From: Rhodospirillales bacterium
GTDB taxonomy: Bacteria; Pseudomonadota; Alphaproteobacteria; Rhodospirillales; Magnetospirillaceae
Length of the DNA stretch: 32,204 bases
Reading direction: 5' to 3'
Assembly (NCBI GenBank): GCA_014380005.1
Contig: JACMKT010000043.1
Location: 1-32,204 of the forward strand
Numbering within the stretch: position 1 is the first letter of the stretch; each line of letters begins with the position of its first letter. Position numbers and translations under genes: made by a program. The notes under the pieces were generated by a model. It had not been told where the DNA came from. It was given only the letters and a program-made list of their open reading frames with translations, and did no database searches. This document shows positions 16,481 through 24,276 of the stretch, one piece after another.

Positions 16481-16861
16481 TCAGCGGTCCGTGCTTCCCG
16501 GAGCGGAACTGCCCGAACCTGAACTCCCCGAGCTGCCTGAACTCCCCGAACTGCCGCGTTCGGACGGATAGGTCGTGCTGCCCGACGCGCCCGGAGCGGA
16601 GGGAGCATCCTGGCTGGGCAATTGCGCCGTCTGACAGGCCGGCCGGGGGTCGTTGGGCAGGCAATCGGTGGGAGTCTGGCTGCTGAGACCGGGCGAGAGC
16701 GGATTGCCCATGGATTCCGACGATGAGGAGCCTGGGCTGGTGGTGCCCTGGTTCTGCATGGTCGAACTGGAGCCCGAATTGTCGCTGGGCGACACGCTTT
16801 GGGCCATGACGGGCGAAGCGAGCAAAGCCACCATGGCGGCAGCGGTGAGCAGGCGGATCAT
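16481..16861 (-). CDS. Secreted Ser/Gly/Pro-rich low-complexity protein
   Basis: A 126-residue exported protein. Residues 1-20 are a clear signal peptide (MIRLLTAAAMVALLASPVMA, cleaved before QSVS). The mature protein is dominated by Ser, Gly, Pro and Thr and ends in an imperfect SGSS repeat (about 106-118). Two cysteines in DCLPNDPRPACQ could form a disulphide. The DNA shows matching short tandem units at about 16500-16560. AAGGAGA is well placed before the ATG at 16861. No catalytic motif is visible; a flexible periplasmic or surface-exposed role is the most one can say. Longer upstream frames lack the signal-peptide start and are rejected. Confidence 0.72.
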   Translation of the reverse strand: MIRLLTAAAMVALLASPVMAQSVSPSDNSGSSSTMQNQGTTSPGSSSSESMGNPLSPGLSSQTPTDCLPNDPRPACQTAQLPSQDAPSAPGASGSTTYPSERGSSGSSGSSGSSGSGSSAPGSTDR

Positions 16862-16965
16862 TGGCGTCTCCTTATTCCTGGCGAGACCGAATTGAGGCCT
16901 AGCCCATGGAACAGGTGACATGCCGAGCGGTTCGCGTTCTCTCCCTAAAGGAACCGCGCCATCCC

Positions 16966-17784
16966 TTAACGGAACATTTTTTCGTACAGGCTCAGCAGGA
17001 TTTCGAACAGGATCAGGCCGACAATGTACCATTCGACCTTCTGCGAGCGGCTGGTGTGCACCAGATCCAGCAGGGTTTCGGCGGTATCGCTGATGACTTC
17101 CAGTTTGTCGTCCAGCGCGCGGGAGCGTTCGCGGATTTCATATTCGCGCTCCAGGCGCCCGAACAGACCTTCCAGTTCCGGACTGTTCCACAGCACCTCG
17201 GGCTTTTCCAGCACGCCGGCGCGGCCGACCATGCGGTGCTGGGTCAGCAGCACGTCGCCGATATGGGACAGCAGGTCGCCCACTTTGAAATTGCTTTTGC
17301 GGTTCTTCAGCCGCCGGGCCAGGGGTTCCACGCGGTCGAACACGGCGGCGACCTTGACCTCGAAATGGTCCAGCAGGACGTCTTTCGCCAGCACGTCGGC
17401 GATGATCTGCATGCGCTCGGGCGTCAGTTCGGCCAGGATGATGTTGCCGTCGGGGTCGATATGCTCGGTGCCGGCGGAGCCGATATCCACATGGGCCTGA
17501 TCGTGGCCGGGCTGGGGCAGGGGCTCGGTCACCAGCCGTGACAGGTCGGCCAGACAATGGGCCTCTTCCTCGGCGGTGACGTCGAACAGCACGGTGACGC
17601 CATAGCGGAACAGCACGGCATAGCCGTTGCGGCCCATGCGTACGGTCAGCGGCGTGGTCGCCAATGCCTGCTTTTGTTCGTAGCCGCGGATGTCCAGACG
17701 TTCGCCCAGCAGGAAGGCGCGGACGATGATGGAATGGCGTTCGGCGATGATGCCGCCGGTTTCGATGGAATGGTCTATACTCAT
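16966..17784 (-). CDS. RMD1/SIF2 family (DUF155) membrane protein
   Basis: A 272-residue protein of the family that includes yeast Rmd1 and Sif2. Family features are the acidic/hydrophobic segment HFEVKVAAVFDRVEPLARRL, WNSPELEGLFGRLEREYEIR, RSRALDDKLEVISDTAETLL and a C-terminal membrane helix (about 250-268, WYIVGLILFEILLSLYEKMF). The N-terminal half is a soluble mixed domain. The biochemical role in bacteria is unknown. It starts at ATG 17784 with a weak ribosome site and is divergent from the histidine kinase, 133 bp away. Confidence 0.85.
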   Translation of the reverse strand: MSIDHSIETGGIIAERHSIIVRAFLLGERLDIRGYEQKQALATTPLTVRMGRNGYAVLFRYGVTVLFDVTAEEEAHCLADLSRLVTEPLPQPGHDQAHVDIGSAGTEHIDPDGNIILAELTPERMQIIADVLAKDVLLDHFEVKVAAVFDRVEPLARRLKNRKSNFKVGDLLSHIGDVLLTQHRMVGRAGVLEKPEVLWNSPELEGLFGRLEREYEIRERSRALDDKLEVISDTAETLLDLVHTSRSQKVEWYIVGLILFEILLSLYEKMFR

Positions 17785-17917
17785 GATGGCCGATGGTTGC
17801 GCGATTGCTCGGCCAAATCAAGTGAAGCCTATGGTGATTGTTGGGCTTGCCGAATATGGGTCAAGAGCCCTATCCTTTCTCACCTATTCTGGCCAGGGGT
17901 GGCCCAGGAGAGAAAAC

Positions 17918-19918
17918 GTGTCGGGGTTGGGCGGAAATGCGCGGGGAAAGCTGGCGCGGCTGACGGCAGTCTATAAAGGATTGCTGGAGCTGGCGTTCGT
18001 TTTGCTGCCCTTGGCGCTGGTGGCCTATCTGCATCAGTTCCAATCGCCGCCGCTGAAATTCCACGATCACCTGTTCCACGAAATCGCCATCGGCGTTTCC
18101 ATAATCCTGTCGCTGTTCGCCGCCTGGGTGGCGTTCCGCTGCTACGCCGCCAATGGCGAGCCCTCGCTGCGCTACATCACCTTGGCCTTCTTGGGTTTCG
18201 CGCTGGTCTACGCCCCGCACGGCGTGCTGACCCGTGTGAGTGACCATAATCTGTGGCTGTTCATCCTGTTCGGCCCGGCCTCGCGCGTGGTCATGGCCGG
18301 CTTTCTGCTCGAGGCGTTGATGCGCCATGGCGAGGCGCCGGATTCCGTGTCTCACCGTACCGCCCTGAGCACCTGGATGCCCTGGGTGGCGGCCATGGCT
18401 TTGGTGGATGTGGCGGTGGCGGTGCTGGCCCATTCGCCCCTGGCCGGCGCGCCCGCCAACCGCTGGGTGATGGAGGGGCTGGCGATCCTGTTGTGCCTGG
18501 CTGGTGTGGTGACCATCCGCCGCCGCCGGCTGCGCTCGGGCCTCATGTGGATTTATCAGGTGGCGCTGTTGTCCTTCGCCACCTCGTCCGCGGGCTTCCT
18601 GCTGACCACGGCATGGACCCATTTGTGGTGGCTGTCCCACGCCATCTTCGCCGGCGGCTTCTTCACCCTGTCCCATGGGTTGGTGCGGTCGTACCTGACC
18701 ACCCGCTCGGTGGCGAACGTTTACTCCGAACAGGAAATGCTTGCCCGTCTGGCTGGAGCGGAGGCTGCGGCCGAGGCCGCGCGCGCCGCCGAGGCCAAGC
18801 TGATGGAATTGTTCGACAGCAGTCCGGTGGGCATTCTGGTGGCCGATCCCCAGGGCCGCGTGCTGTTCTGCAACCGCCGTCAGGCCGCCCTGCTGGGCCT
18901 GGACCCCGCCGCCGCCTTGGGCCGGAACGAACGCGCCTTTTACAGCGCGCCAGAAATCCGCGACCGTTCGGTGGCCCTGGCTCTGGCCACCGGTAAGCCG
19001 GTCAGTGCCGAGATGGATTCCGTGAGCGCCGATGGCGCCATGCAATGCTGCATGGTGACCTGGACGCCGGCTGCCTTCGCCGACCGCCCGGCCTTGGTGG
19101 CGTGGAACGTGGACGTGACCGACCGCCGCCGGGCCGCCTTGGCCATGGAGCAGGCCAAGCGCGCCGCCGAAGAAGCCAACCGTGCCAAGACCGAGTTCCT
19201 GGCCGCCATGAGCCACGAGCTGCGCACTCCGCTGAACGCCATCAACGGTTTCGCCGAAACCATGCAGGCGGAAATCCTCGGGCCGCTGGGCAATGACCGG
19301 TATCGGGAATATTGCGGCCACATTGTCGAATCGGGTCACCACCTCACCGAGTTGATCAACGACGTGCTGGATGTTGCCAAGGTGGAAAGCGGGCGGGTGT
19401 CCTTGCGCGAGGAGTCCGTGTCGGTGCAGCGTCTGGTCATGGCGGCGCTGACCATGGTGAGGGACCGCGCCAGCAGGGCTGAATTGGTGCTGGACGCCCA
19501 GTTGGCGCCCGATTTGCCCGATCTGCTGGGCGATGAATTGCGGCTCAAGCAGGTGCTGCTCAACCTGCTGGGCAATGCGGTGAAGTTCACTCCGGCGGGC
19601 GGACGGGTCGCCATCCGCGCCTGGGTCGAGGATAATGGCGGCATCGCCATGGTGGTGGACGACACCGGCATCGGCATCGCCGCCCATGACAAGGACAAGG
19701 CCCTGGCCCCGTTCAGTCAGGTGGATACACGGTTGGAGCGGCGCTATGAAGGGCTGGGCTTGGGCCTGCCGCTCTCGCGCAATCTGATGGAGCTGCATGG
19801 CGGCACGCTGGAATTGGACAGCGTGCCGGGCAAGGGGACGCGGGTGACCTTGCGCTTCCCGCCCCAGCGCAGTGCTATTCGGCCGCCATGCGAAGCGGTG
19901 CAGTCAGGCACCGCCTGA
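17918..19918 (+). CDS. Membrane-bound PAS sensor histidine kinase
   Basis: A 666-residue kinase. The N-terminal third has seven to eight membrane helices (about 21-38, 57-74, 86-104, 111-132, 152-171, 184-200, 209-230, 238-256) resembling MASE-type sensory modules. A short helical linker leads to a PAS domain (about 296-400), then the dimerisation domain with SHELRTPLN, where H433 is the phosphorylated residue, and an ATPase domain with the N box NLLGNAVKF, DDTGIGI and GLGLGLPL. No receiver or partner regulator is adjacent, so it is an orphan kinase; the HisKA region looks like the PleC/DivJ group. I chose GTG 17918, seven bases after AGGAG, since earlier codons lie over the divergent gene's promoter. 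The 3' end overlaps the convergent hydrolase by 44 bp. Confidence 0.9.
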   Translation: MSGLGGNARGKLARLTAVYKGLLELAFVLLPLALVAYLHQFQSPPLKFHDHLFHEIAIGVSIILSLFAAWVAFRCYAANGEPSLRYITLAFLGFALVYAPHGVLTRVSDHNLWLFILFGPASRVVMAGFLLEALMRHGEAPDSVSHRTALSTWMPWVAAMALVDVAVAVLAHSPLAGAPANRWVMEGLAILLCLAGVVTIRRRRLRSGLMWIYQVALLSFATSSAGFLLTTAWTHLWWLSHAIFAGGFFTLSHGLVRSYLTTRSVANVYSEQEMLARLAGAEAAAEAARAAEAKLMELFDSSPVGILVADPQGRVLFCNRRQAALLGLDPAAALGRNERAFYSAPEIRDRSVALALATGKPVSAEMDSVSADGAMQCCMVTWTPAAFADRPALVAWNVDVTDRRRAALAMEQAKRAAEEANRAKTEFLAAMSHELRTPLNAINGFAETMQAEILGPLGNDRYREYCGHIVESGHHLTELINDVLDVAKVESGRVSLREESVSVQRLVMAALTMVRDRASRAELVLDAQLAPDLPDLLGDELRLKQVLLNLLGNAVKFTPAGGRVAIRAWVEDNGGIAMVVDDTGIGIAAHDKDKALAPFSQVDTRLERRYEGLGLGLPLSRNLMELHGGTLELDSVPGKGTRVTLRFPPQRSAIRPPCEAVQSGTA

Positions 19919-20846
19919 GCGCTGCTGCTGCTTCAGTGATGGCGGCGTCGGCGGGCGCCAGATGGGCGCTCATCTGCATGAAGGAATGGGGCACGCCGGG
20001 ATAGACCGACAAGGTGTGCGGCACGCCGGCCTGCGCCAAGCGTTCGGCCAAGGCGAGGCTGTCATCCTTCAGGCAGTCCAGCCCGGCGGCGATCACCAAT
20101 TGCGGCGGCAGTCCTTCAAGATCGGCCCATAGGGGCGCTGCCAGCGGGTTGTCGCGCTGGGCGCGGTCGGCCAAATATTGCGACCAGAACCAATCCACCC
20201 GTTCCGTGGTCAGGCCGAAGCCGCCCTGGCCATAGGCGCGGTGGGACGGGCTGGTCAAATCGGCGGAGAACATGCCGTAGAACAACAGGCCGGCCCACGG
20301 CAAAGGGGCGCCGGCATCGCGCAGGCTCAGCGTGGCCGCCAGCGCCAGATTGGCCCCGGCGGAATCGCCGCCCACGGCCAGACGGCCGCCGTCCAGGCCG
20401 TATTGGGCGCCCTCGGTCCTGGCCCAGGCAATGGCCGCCAAGGCCTCGTCCAACTGGCCGGGGAAACGCAGTTCGGGCGCCAGGGTGTAGCTGACGCCCA
20501 CCACCGCCGCGCCCGAGCGCAAGGCCAGCAGCCGCATCAGCCGTTCATGGGTCTCGACGCCGTTCAGTGCAAAGCCGCCGCCGTGGAAATAGATCAGCAC
20601 CGGGAGATGGTCGCGGCGGTCGTCGGGATAGAAAATGGTCACCGTCACCGGGGTGCCGCGCGGTGAAACCGTCTGCGCGGTGGCGATTCCATGGATCGGG
20701 GGCAGCGGCTGATTCCACAGGCCCTGATAGGCGCGGGCGTTGAGGCGGGCTTGATCCAGCGGCTGGGTCAATGGATCGGCGGGCATGATCCCGGCCTCAC
20801 GCGCGACGGCGGCGATGGCGGCCAGATGCGGGTGGGCGGTGGGCAT
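19875..20846 (-). CDS. Alpha/beta hydrolase, hormone-sensitive-lipase type esterase
   Basis: A 323-residue carboxylester hydrolase of the HSL/bacterial family IV type. The oxyanion-hole motif H88-G-G-G91, nucleophile motif G160-D-S-A-G164 (Ser162), catalytic Asp257 in LDCLKDD and His287 in VPHSF are all present and correctly spaced. A helical cap precedes HGGG. The ATG at 20846 has AAGGAGA; a frame opening at 20888 lacks support. There is no signal peptide, so it is cytoplasmic. The substrate is unknown (short acyl esters are typical). Its last 44 bases overlap the end of the histidine kinase gene on the other strand. Confidence 0.92.
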   Translation of the reverse strand: MPTAHPHLAAIAAVAREAGIMPADPLTQPLDQARLNARAYQGLWNQPLPPIHGIATAQTVSPRGTPVTVTIFYPDDRRDHLPVLIYFHGGGFALNGVETHERLMRLLALRSGAAVVGVSYTLAPELRFPGQLDEALAAIAWARTEGAQYGLDGGRLAVGGDSAGANLALAATLSLRDAGAPLPWAGLLFYGMFSADLTSPSHRAYGQGGFGLTTERVDWFWSQYLADRAQRDNPLAAPLWADLEGLPPQLVIAAGLDCLKDDSLALAERLAQAGVPHTLSVYPGVPHSFMQMSAHLAPADAAITEAAAALRRCLTAPLRMAAE

Positions 20847-20872
20847 GGCGATTCTCCTTGGGATTTCGCCGC

Positions 20873-20901
20873 AGGTTAATTCACACAAAGCACCGCGTCA
20901 A
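20873..20901 (-). promoter_or_regulatory. Promoter candidate for the hydrolase
   Basis: On the minus strand TTGACG (20901-20896) and TAACCT (20878-20873) are spaced by 17 bp, 27 bp before the hydrolase ATG. The -10 match is partial. Confidence 0.35.
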
Positions 20902-20932
20902 CCGCATTTTATCAGTCTACTAGTTTAGTATA

Positions 20933-20950
20933 TTGTGACAAGTTTCACGA
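20933..20950. promoter_or_regulatory. CRP/FNR-like operator
   Basis: TGTGA-N6-TCACG (20934-20949), extended by T and A on the flanks, is one base from the CRP consensus half-sites. It lies between the divergent hydrolase and coiled-coil protein genes. Which gene it controls is unclear; it is 32 bp upstream of the proposed hydrolase -35 and 245 bp before the coiled-coil start. The rest of the spacer to 21194 holds only a small CGCTTT/AAAGCG hairpin (21161-21177). Confidence 0.45.
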
Positions 20951-21194
20951 TATCTCCAAGGGGTGACGCTTAAACCTCCAAATGTTTGATTTTTGTCGCA
21001 GGGATAGGCATCCTCTGGCAGGGATTCCCGGACCTGCCGCTGGTCAATCAAATGGCCGCAGACTTACGGGGATTTCGTGCCGTCTTGGGCACTCGGGAAA
21101 ATGCATTTGCGAAGCGGGGGCCGCCTTCGACGATGTCAGCACTGATGCGGCCCGCACAAACGCTTTCTATAAAAGCGCAAAGAACGGGGCGGTC

Positions 21195-24089
21195 ATGGGC
21201 GACACGACGATCATGCGGGGAGAGGCCGAGGAATTGAGCCTGACTTCCGTCACGGCGACGGAGATCAAGCCGATCGAGCCGCCGCCCCTACCGCCGCGTC
21301 TGGTGGCCGAGGCGCCTGAGCCCAAGCCGTGCAAGACCACGGGCAAGGGTGCCGTCGTCCTGCATCTGGGTGGACTGGCTGCCACCATCGGCTGGCTGCT
21401 GTTCTGCGGGTCCTACGTGAGCAACAGCATCGGCTGGGACAACGTCATGGTGCTGCAGCCCCAGGAATTGGGCGGCCTCGCCGGTGCCGCCTTCGTCCCG
21501 GTGGCCTTCCTGTGGCTGATCATGGCCTGGATCGACCGTGGCCGCTCGGTGCGCTTGATCGCCGACCAATTGGCGGCGCAATTGTCGCAGCTGACCTATC
21601 CCGCCGAGGGCGCTGAATCCCGCGTCAAGGTGGTATCCGACTCGCTTCGTAGCCAAGCCCGTGAATTGTCCGCCGCCTCGGCCAACGCCTTGGCCGAAGC
21701 CGAAGGCGTGCGCGCCGCCATGGCTGGGCAGATCGAGGCCATGTCCGGCTTAGTGGGCCGTATCAATGGCGAGGCCAAGGGCGCTCTGGACGCCCTGCGC
21801 GGCGAAGTGGACCGCTTGACCCATGCCGCCGATTCCGCCACCGCGCGCTCGCGTGAGGTGGAACATCTGCTGCGCTTGCAGACCCAGGAAATGACCGCCG
21901 TGACCGACGGCGCCGCCGCCAAGGTGCGCGAATTCGGCGAGGCCATCCACAAGCAGCTGGAGGCCATCGACGAAAGCTCCGCCCGCGCCGCCCAGCGCGC
22001 CGAAGGTTTGTCCAGCCACATCCAGAAGCAGGCCGAGACCCTGGACCATGTTTCGCGCGCCGCCGTCGAGCGCGCCGAGCATGTGGGCAGCATCTTCGCC
22101 AGCCAATCGTCGTTGCTGGAAAACGCCGCCGAAAGGGCCGGCACCCGCACGGAAGACGTGGCCGCCACCCTGTCCAGCCGGGTGGAATCCCTGGACGCCC
22201 TGTTCGTGCGTCAGAACGCCGATCTGGATCATTCGGCGGAGCGTCTGAGCGAGCAGACCGCGCGCATCTCCGCCTCGCTGGCCCAGGAAGCCACCGGCCT
22301 CGACCAGATCACCGACCGCGTGCTGTCGCGCATCAAGATCGTGGAAGAAGCCCTGTCGGTGCAGTCGCGTGAGGTGTCCTCGGCCTCGGATCAGGCCATG
22401 AACCGCTTCCGCGAAATGGAAGACGTGCTCAGCCGTCATCGCGACCACCTGAAGACCGCCGCCGAAGACGCCACCGTTCAGCTCAGCCATGTGGGCGAGG
22501 GGCTGGTGCAGCGCAAGGACGAGGTGGATGCGTCGGTGGAACGCGGCGTCACCCGCGTTCGCGAAGTGAGTGAGGCCTTCCAGGGCCAGACCCGTGCCCT
22601 GTCCGCCGCGTCGGATCAGATGCAGGTGCGCTCGCGCGAAGTGTCCGAGACCCTGCGTCTGCATATCGAAGACCTTGGCAAGGGTGCGGAAAAGGCAGCG
22701 GGTCAGGCCGAGGCCATCCGCCAGAGCCTGCGCAAGCAGGCCGACGAACTGGCCGACGCCGCCAATGTGGTGTCCACCCAGTCGCGCCTGTCGGAAGCGT
22801 CGCTGAACCAGCAATCGCGCCATCTGGTCACCACCTCGGATCAGGTCATGGCCAAGGTCAAGACCATCGCCGACACCCTGCGCCAGAACACCAACGATCT
22901 GATCGCCATGTCGTCCCGTGTGGGCGTGGAACTGGAGGCGGTGGGCGAGGGCCTGCGTCAGCGCACCACGGAAGTGGGCGTGGCCGCCACCAAGGCCATG
23001 GGCGACACCGCCGGCATCGCCGACATGCTGGAACGGACCAACGATCAGCTATCCCTGGTCTCGGAACAGACTTCGGGCCGCATGAAGGGGATTTCCGAGG
23101 GGCTGCGCCGTCAGACCGAGCAGGTGGTGGCCGCCGCCGATCAGGCTCAGGCCAGCGTCGGTGCGGTGGGCGAGACCTTGGGCGACCAAGCCAGCGCCCT
23201 GGCCCGTGTGGCCGACGATTCGTCTGAAATGCTCAAGGTGTTCGGCCAAGCCATCGCCAAGCATGCGGTGGAAGTGGGCGAAGCGGCTCAGCGGGTGTTC
23301 CACAACTCGCAGACCGCCGGCGACGCCTTGCGCAATATCAGCCGCGATTTCGAGGAAACCTCCAGCAAGACCGCCGCTCAGGTCACCGCCGCCGGCGACA
23401 TGCTGCATGCCGGCATCCGCGAGCTGACCCAATCGTCGGAACGCATCACCGCCAACGTGCGCAATGCCGGCGATTCGCTCCGCCGCCAAGCCCAGGATCT
23501 GCAGGAATCCACCGAACGGACCGGCGCCAAGCTGGAAAACTCGTTCGAGATGATCCGCCAGAAGTCCAACGATCTGGGCATCACCGGCGACCGTCTGGCC
23601 CAGCAGGCCGAAAGCCTTGCCGCCACCTTCTCGCGTCAGGCGGAAGATTTGGTGGGGGCGTCCAAGCTGGCCGAATTGCGGGCCGAGCAATTGGCCGACA
23701 CCCGCGCCGCCACCTCGGTGGAGCACTTCCTGCAGAACGCCGCCTTCATCGTCGAGAAGCTGCAATCCCTGTCGGTGGATATCGGCCGTATCTTCTCGGC
23801 CAATATCGACGAAAAGGCATGGCGTGAATTCCATGCCGGCGATCAGAGCGTGTTCGTCCGTAAGATACTGAAGAATCTGGATAAGCACCAGATTGCGGCC
23901 ATCAAGAACAAGTTCGAGGATGATGGCGATTTCCGCGAATACGTCACCCGTTACCTGACTGAATTCGAGGCCCTGCTGAATCAGGCTCGTCAGTCGGACT
24001 ATGCCGATGTGCTGACCGGTACTTTCACCTCGTCCGAGGTGGGCAAGCTGTATCTGGTTATCGCCCGCGCGCTGGGCCGTTTGGAGTAA
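21195..24089 (+). CDS. Membrane-anchored giant coiled-coil protein with 25-residue repeats
   Basis: A 964-residue protein I cannot assign to a named family. Residues 1-50 are cytoplasmic and Pro-rich; two membrane helices follow (about 53-75 and 95-113). Residues 153-838 are 27 units of exactly 25 residues, the last degenerate, plus one 11-residue unit (328-338). Unit features: often Gln at position 2, a large hydrophobic (Leu, Val, Ile, Met) at 6, small residue at 9-10, frequent Arg/Gln near 12-16, Val/Ile/Leu at 20 and Leu/Phe/Ile at 24. This spacing is 7+7+11, a heptad-heptad-hendecad coiled coil. Residues 839-964 form a distinct helical domain (FRKILKNLDKHQIAAIKN region, LTGTFTSSEVGKLYLVIARA). 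The ATG at 21195 follows GGGGCGG; a longer frame from 20982 is not convincing. The layout recalls TipN-type polarity scaffolds; a structural or polar role is inferred. Confidence 0.85.
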   Translation: MGDTTIMRGEAEELSLTSVTATEIKPIEPPPLPPRLVAEAPEPKPCKTTGKGAVVLHLGGLAATIGWLLFCGSYVSNSIGWDNVMVLQPQELGGLAGAAFVPVAFLWLIMAWIDRGRSVRLIADQLAAQLSQLTYPAEGAESRVKVVSDSLRSQARELSAASANALAEAEGVRAAMAGQIEAMSGLVGRINGEAKGALDALRGEVDRLTHAADSATARSREVEHLLRLQTQEMTAVTDGAAAKVREFGEAIHKQLEAIDESSARAAQRAEGLSSHIQKQAETLDHVSRAAVERAEHVGSIFASQSSLLENAAERAGTRTEDVAATLSSRVESLDALFVRQNADLDHSAERLSEQTARISASLAQEATGLDQITDRVLSRIKIVEEALSVQSREVSSASDQAMNRFREMEDVLSRHRDHLKTAAEDATVQLSHVGEGLVQRKDEVDASVERGVTRVREVSEAFQGQTRALSAASDQMQVRSREVSETLRLHIEDLGKGAEKAAGQAEAIRQSLRKQADELADAANVVSTQSRLSEASLNQQSRHLVTTSDQVMAKVKTIADTLRQNTNDLIAMSSRVGVELEAVGEGLRQRTTEVGVAATKAMGDTAGIADMLERTNDQLSLVSEQTSGRMKGISEGLRRQTEQVVAAADQAQASVGAVGETLGDQASALARVADDSSEMLKVFGQAIAKHAVEVGEAAQRVFHNSQTAGDALRNISRDFEETSSKTAAQVTAAGDMLHAGIRELTQSSERITANVRNAGDSLRRQAQDLQESTERTGAKLENSFEMIRQKSNDLGITGDRLAQQAESLAATFSRQAEDLVGASKLAELRAEQLADTRAATSVEHFLQNAAFIVEKLQSLSVDIGRIFSANIDEKAWREFHAGDQSVFVRKILKNLDKHQIAAIKNKFEDDGDFREYVTRYLTEFEALLNQARQSDYADVLTGTFTSSEVGKLYLVIARALGRLE
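21651..23708 (+). repeat. Array of 75-bp coding units (25-residue protein repeats)
   Basis: The DNA encoding residues 153-838 of the coiled-coil protein consists of 75-bp units: seven from 21651 to 22175, one 33-bp partial unit at 22176-22208, then twenty from 22209 to 23708. The units are strongly diverged at nucleotide level, so they are old and not a slippage-prone minisatellite. The register is constant except for the short unit, which removes 42 bp, equal to two heptads. Confidence 0.85.
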
Positions 24090-24111
24090 CGATCCCGCCA
24101 TCAGAGGCATT

Positions 24112-24142
24112 GAAGGGCGCCCACCGGGCGCCCTTCTTGTTT
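24112..24142 (+). terminator. Rho-independent terminator
   Basis: GAAGGGCGCCC (24112-24122) and GGGCGCCCTTC (24126-24136) form a perfect 11-bp stem with a 3-nt loop, followed by TTGTTT. It ends the coiled-coil gene. From 24143 to 24276 the DNA is AT-richer and probably carries the next promoter, but no clear hexamers are found. Confidence 0.88.
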
Positions 24143-24276
24143 CAGGTGACGACACGCCAGGGGGCCCGTTTCCAGACATGATCTGCGCGCAACAGAATAT
24201 TTCGCGAACGCAAAATAAATGTTGCAGTGCAGCATAAGGGCGCCTACCTTTTTATGGCAGGAACGGAGGCGACATC

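Noticed and set aside
17870-19798. 642-codon open frame antisense to the histidine kinase
   Set aside because: Low-complexity Gln/His/Gly-rich translation, no domain, and it lies over a conserved kinase.
20982-21194. N-terminal extension of the coiled-coil protein from 20982
   Set aside because: The extra 71 residues look like untranslated sequence (mixed composition, no domain), and ATG 21195 has a better ribosome site.
21651-23708. 75-bp periodicity taken as a CRISPR array or minisatellite
   Set aside because: The period is conserved at protein level only; nucleotide units are too diverged, and no spacers or cas genes exist.
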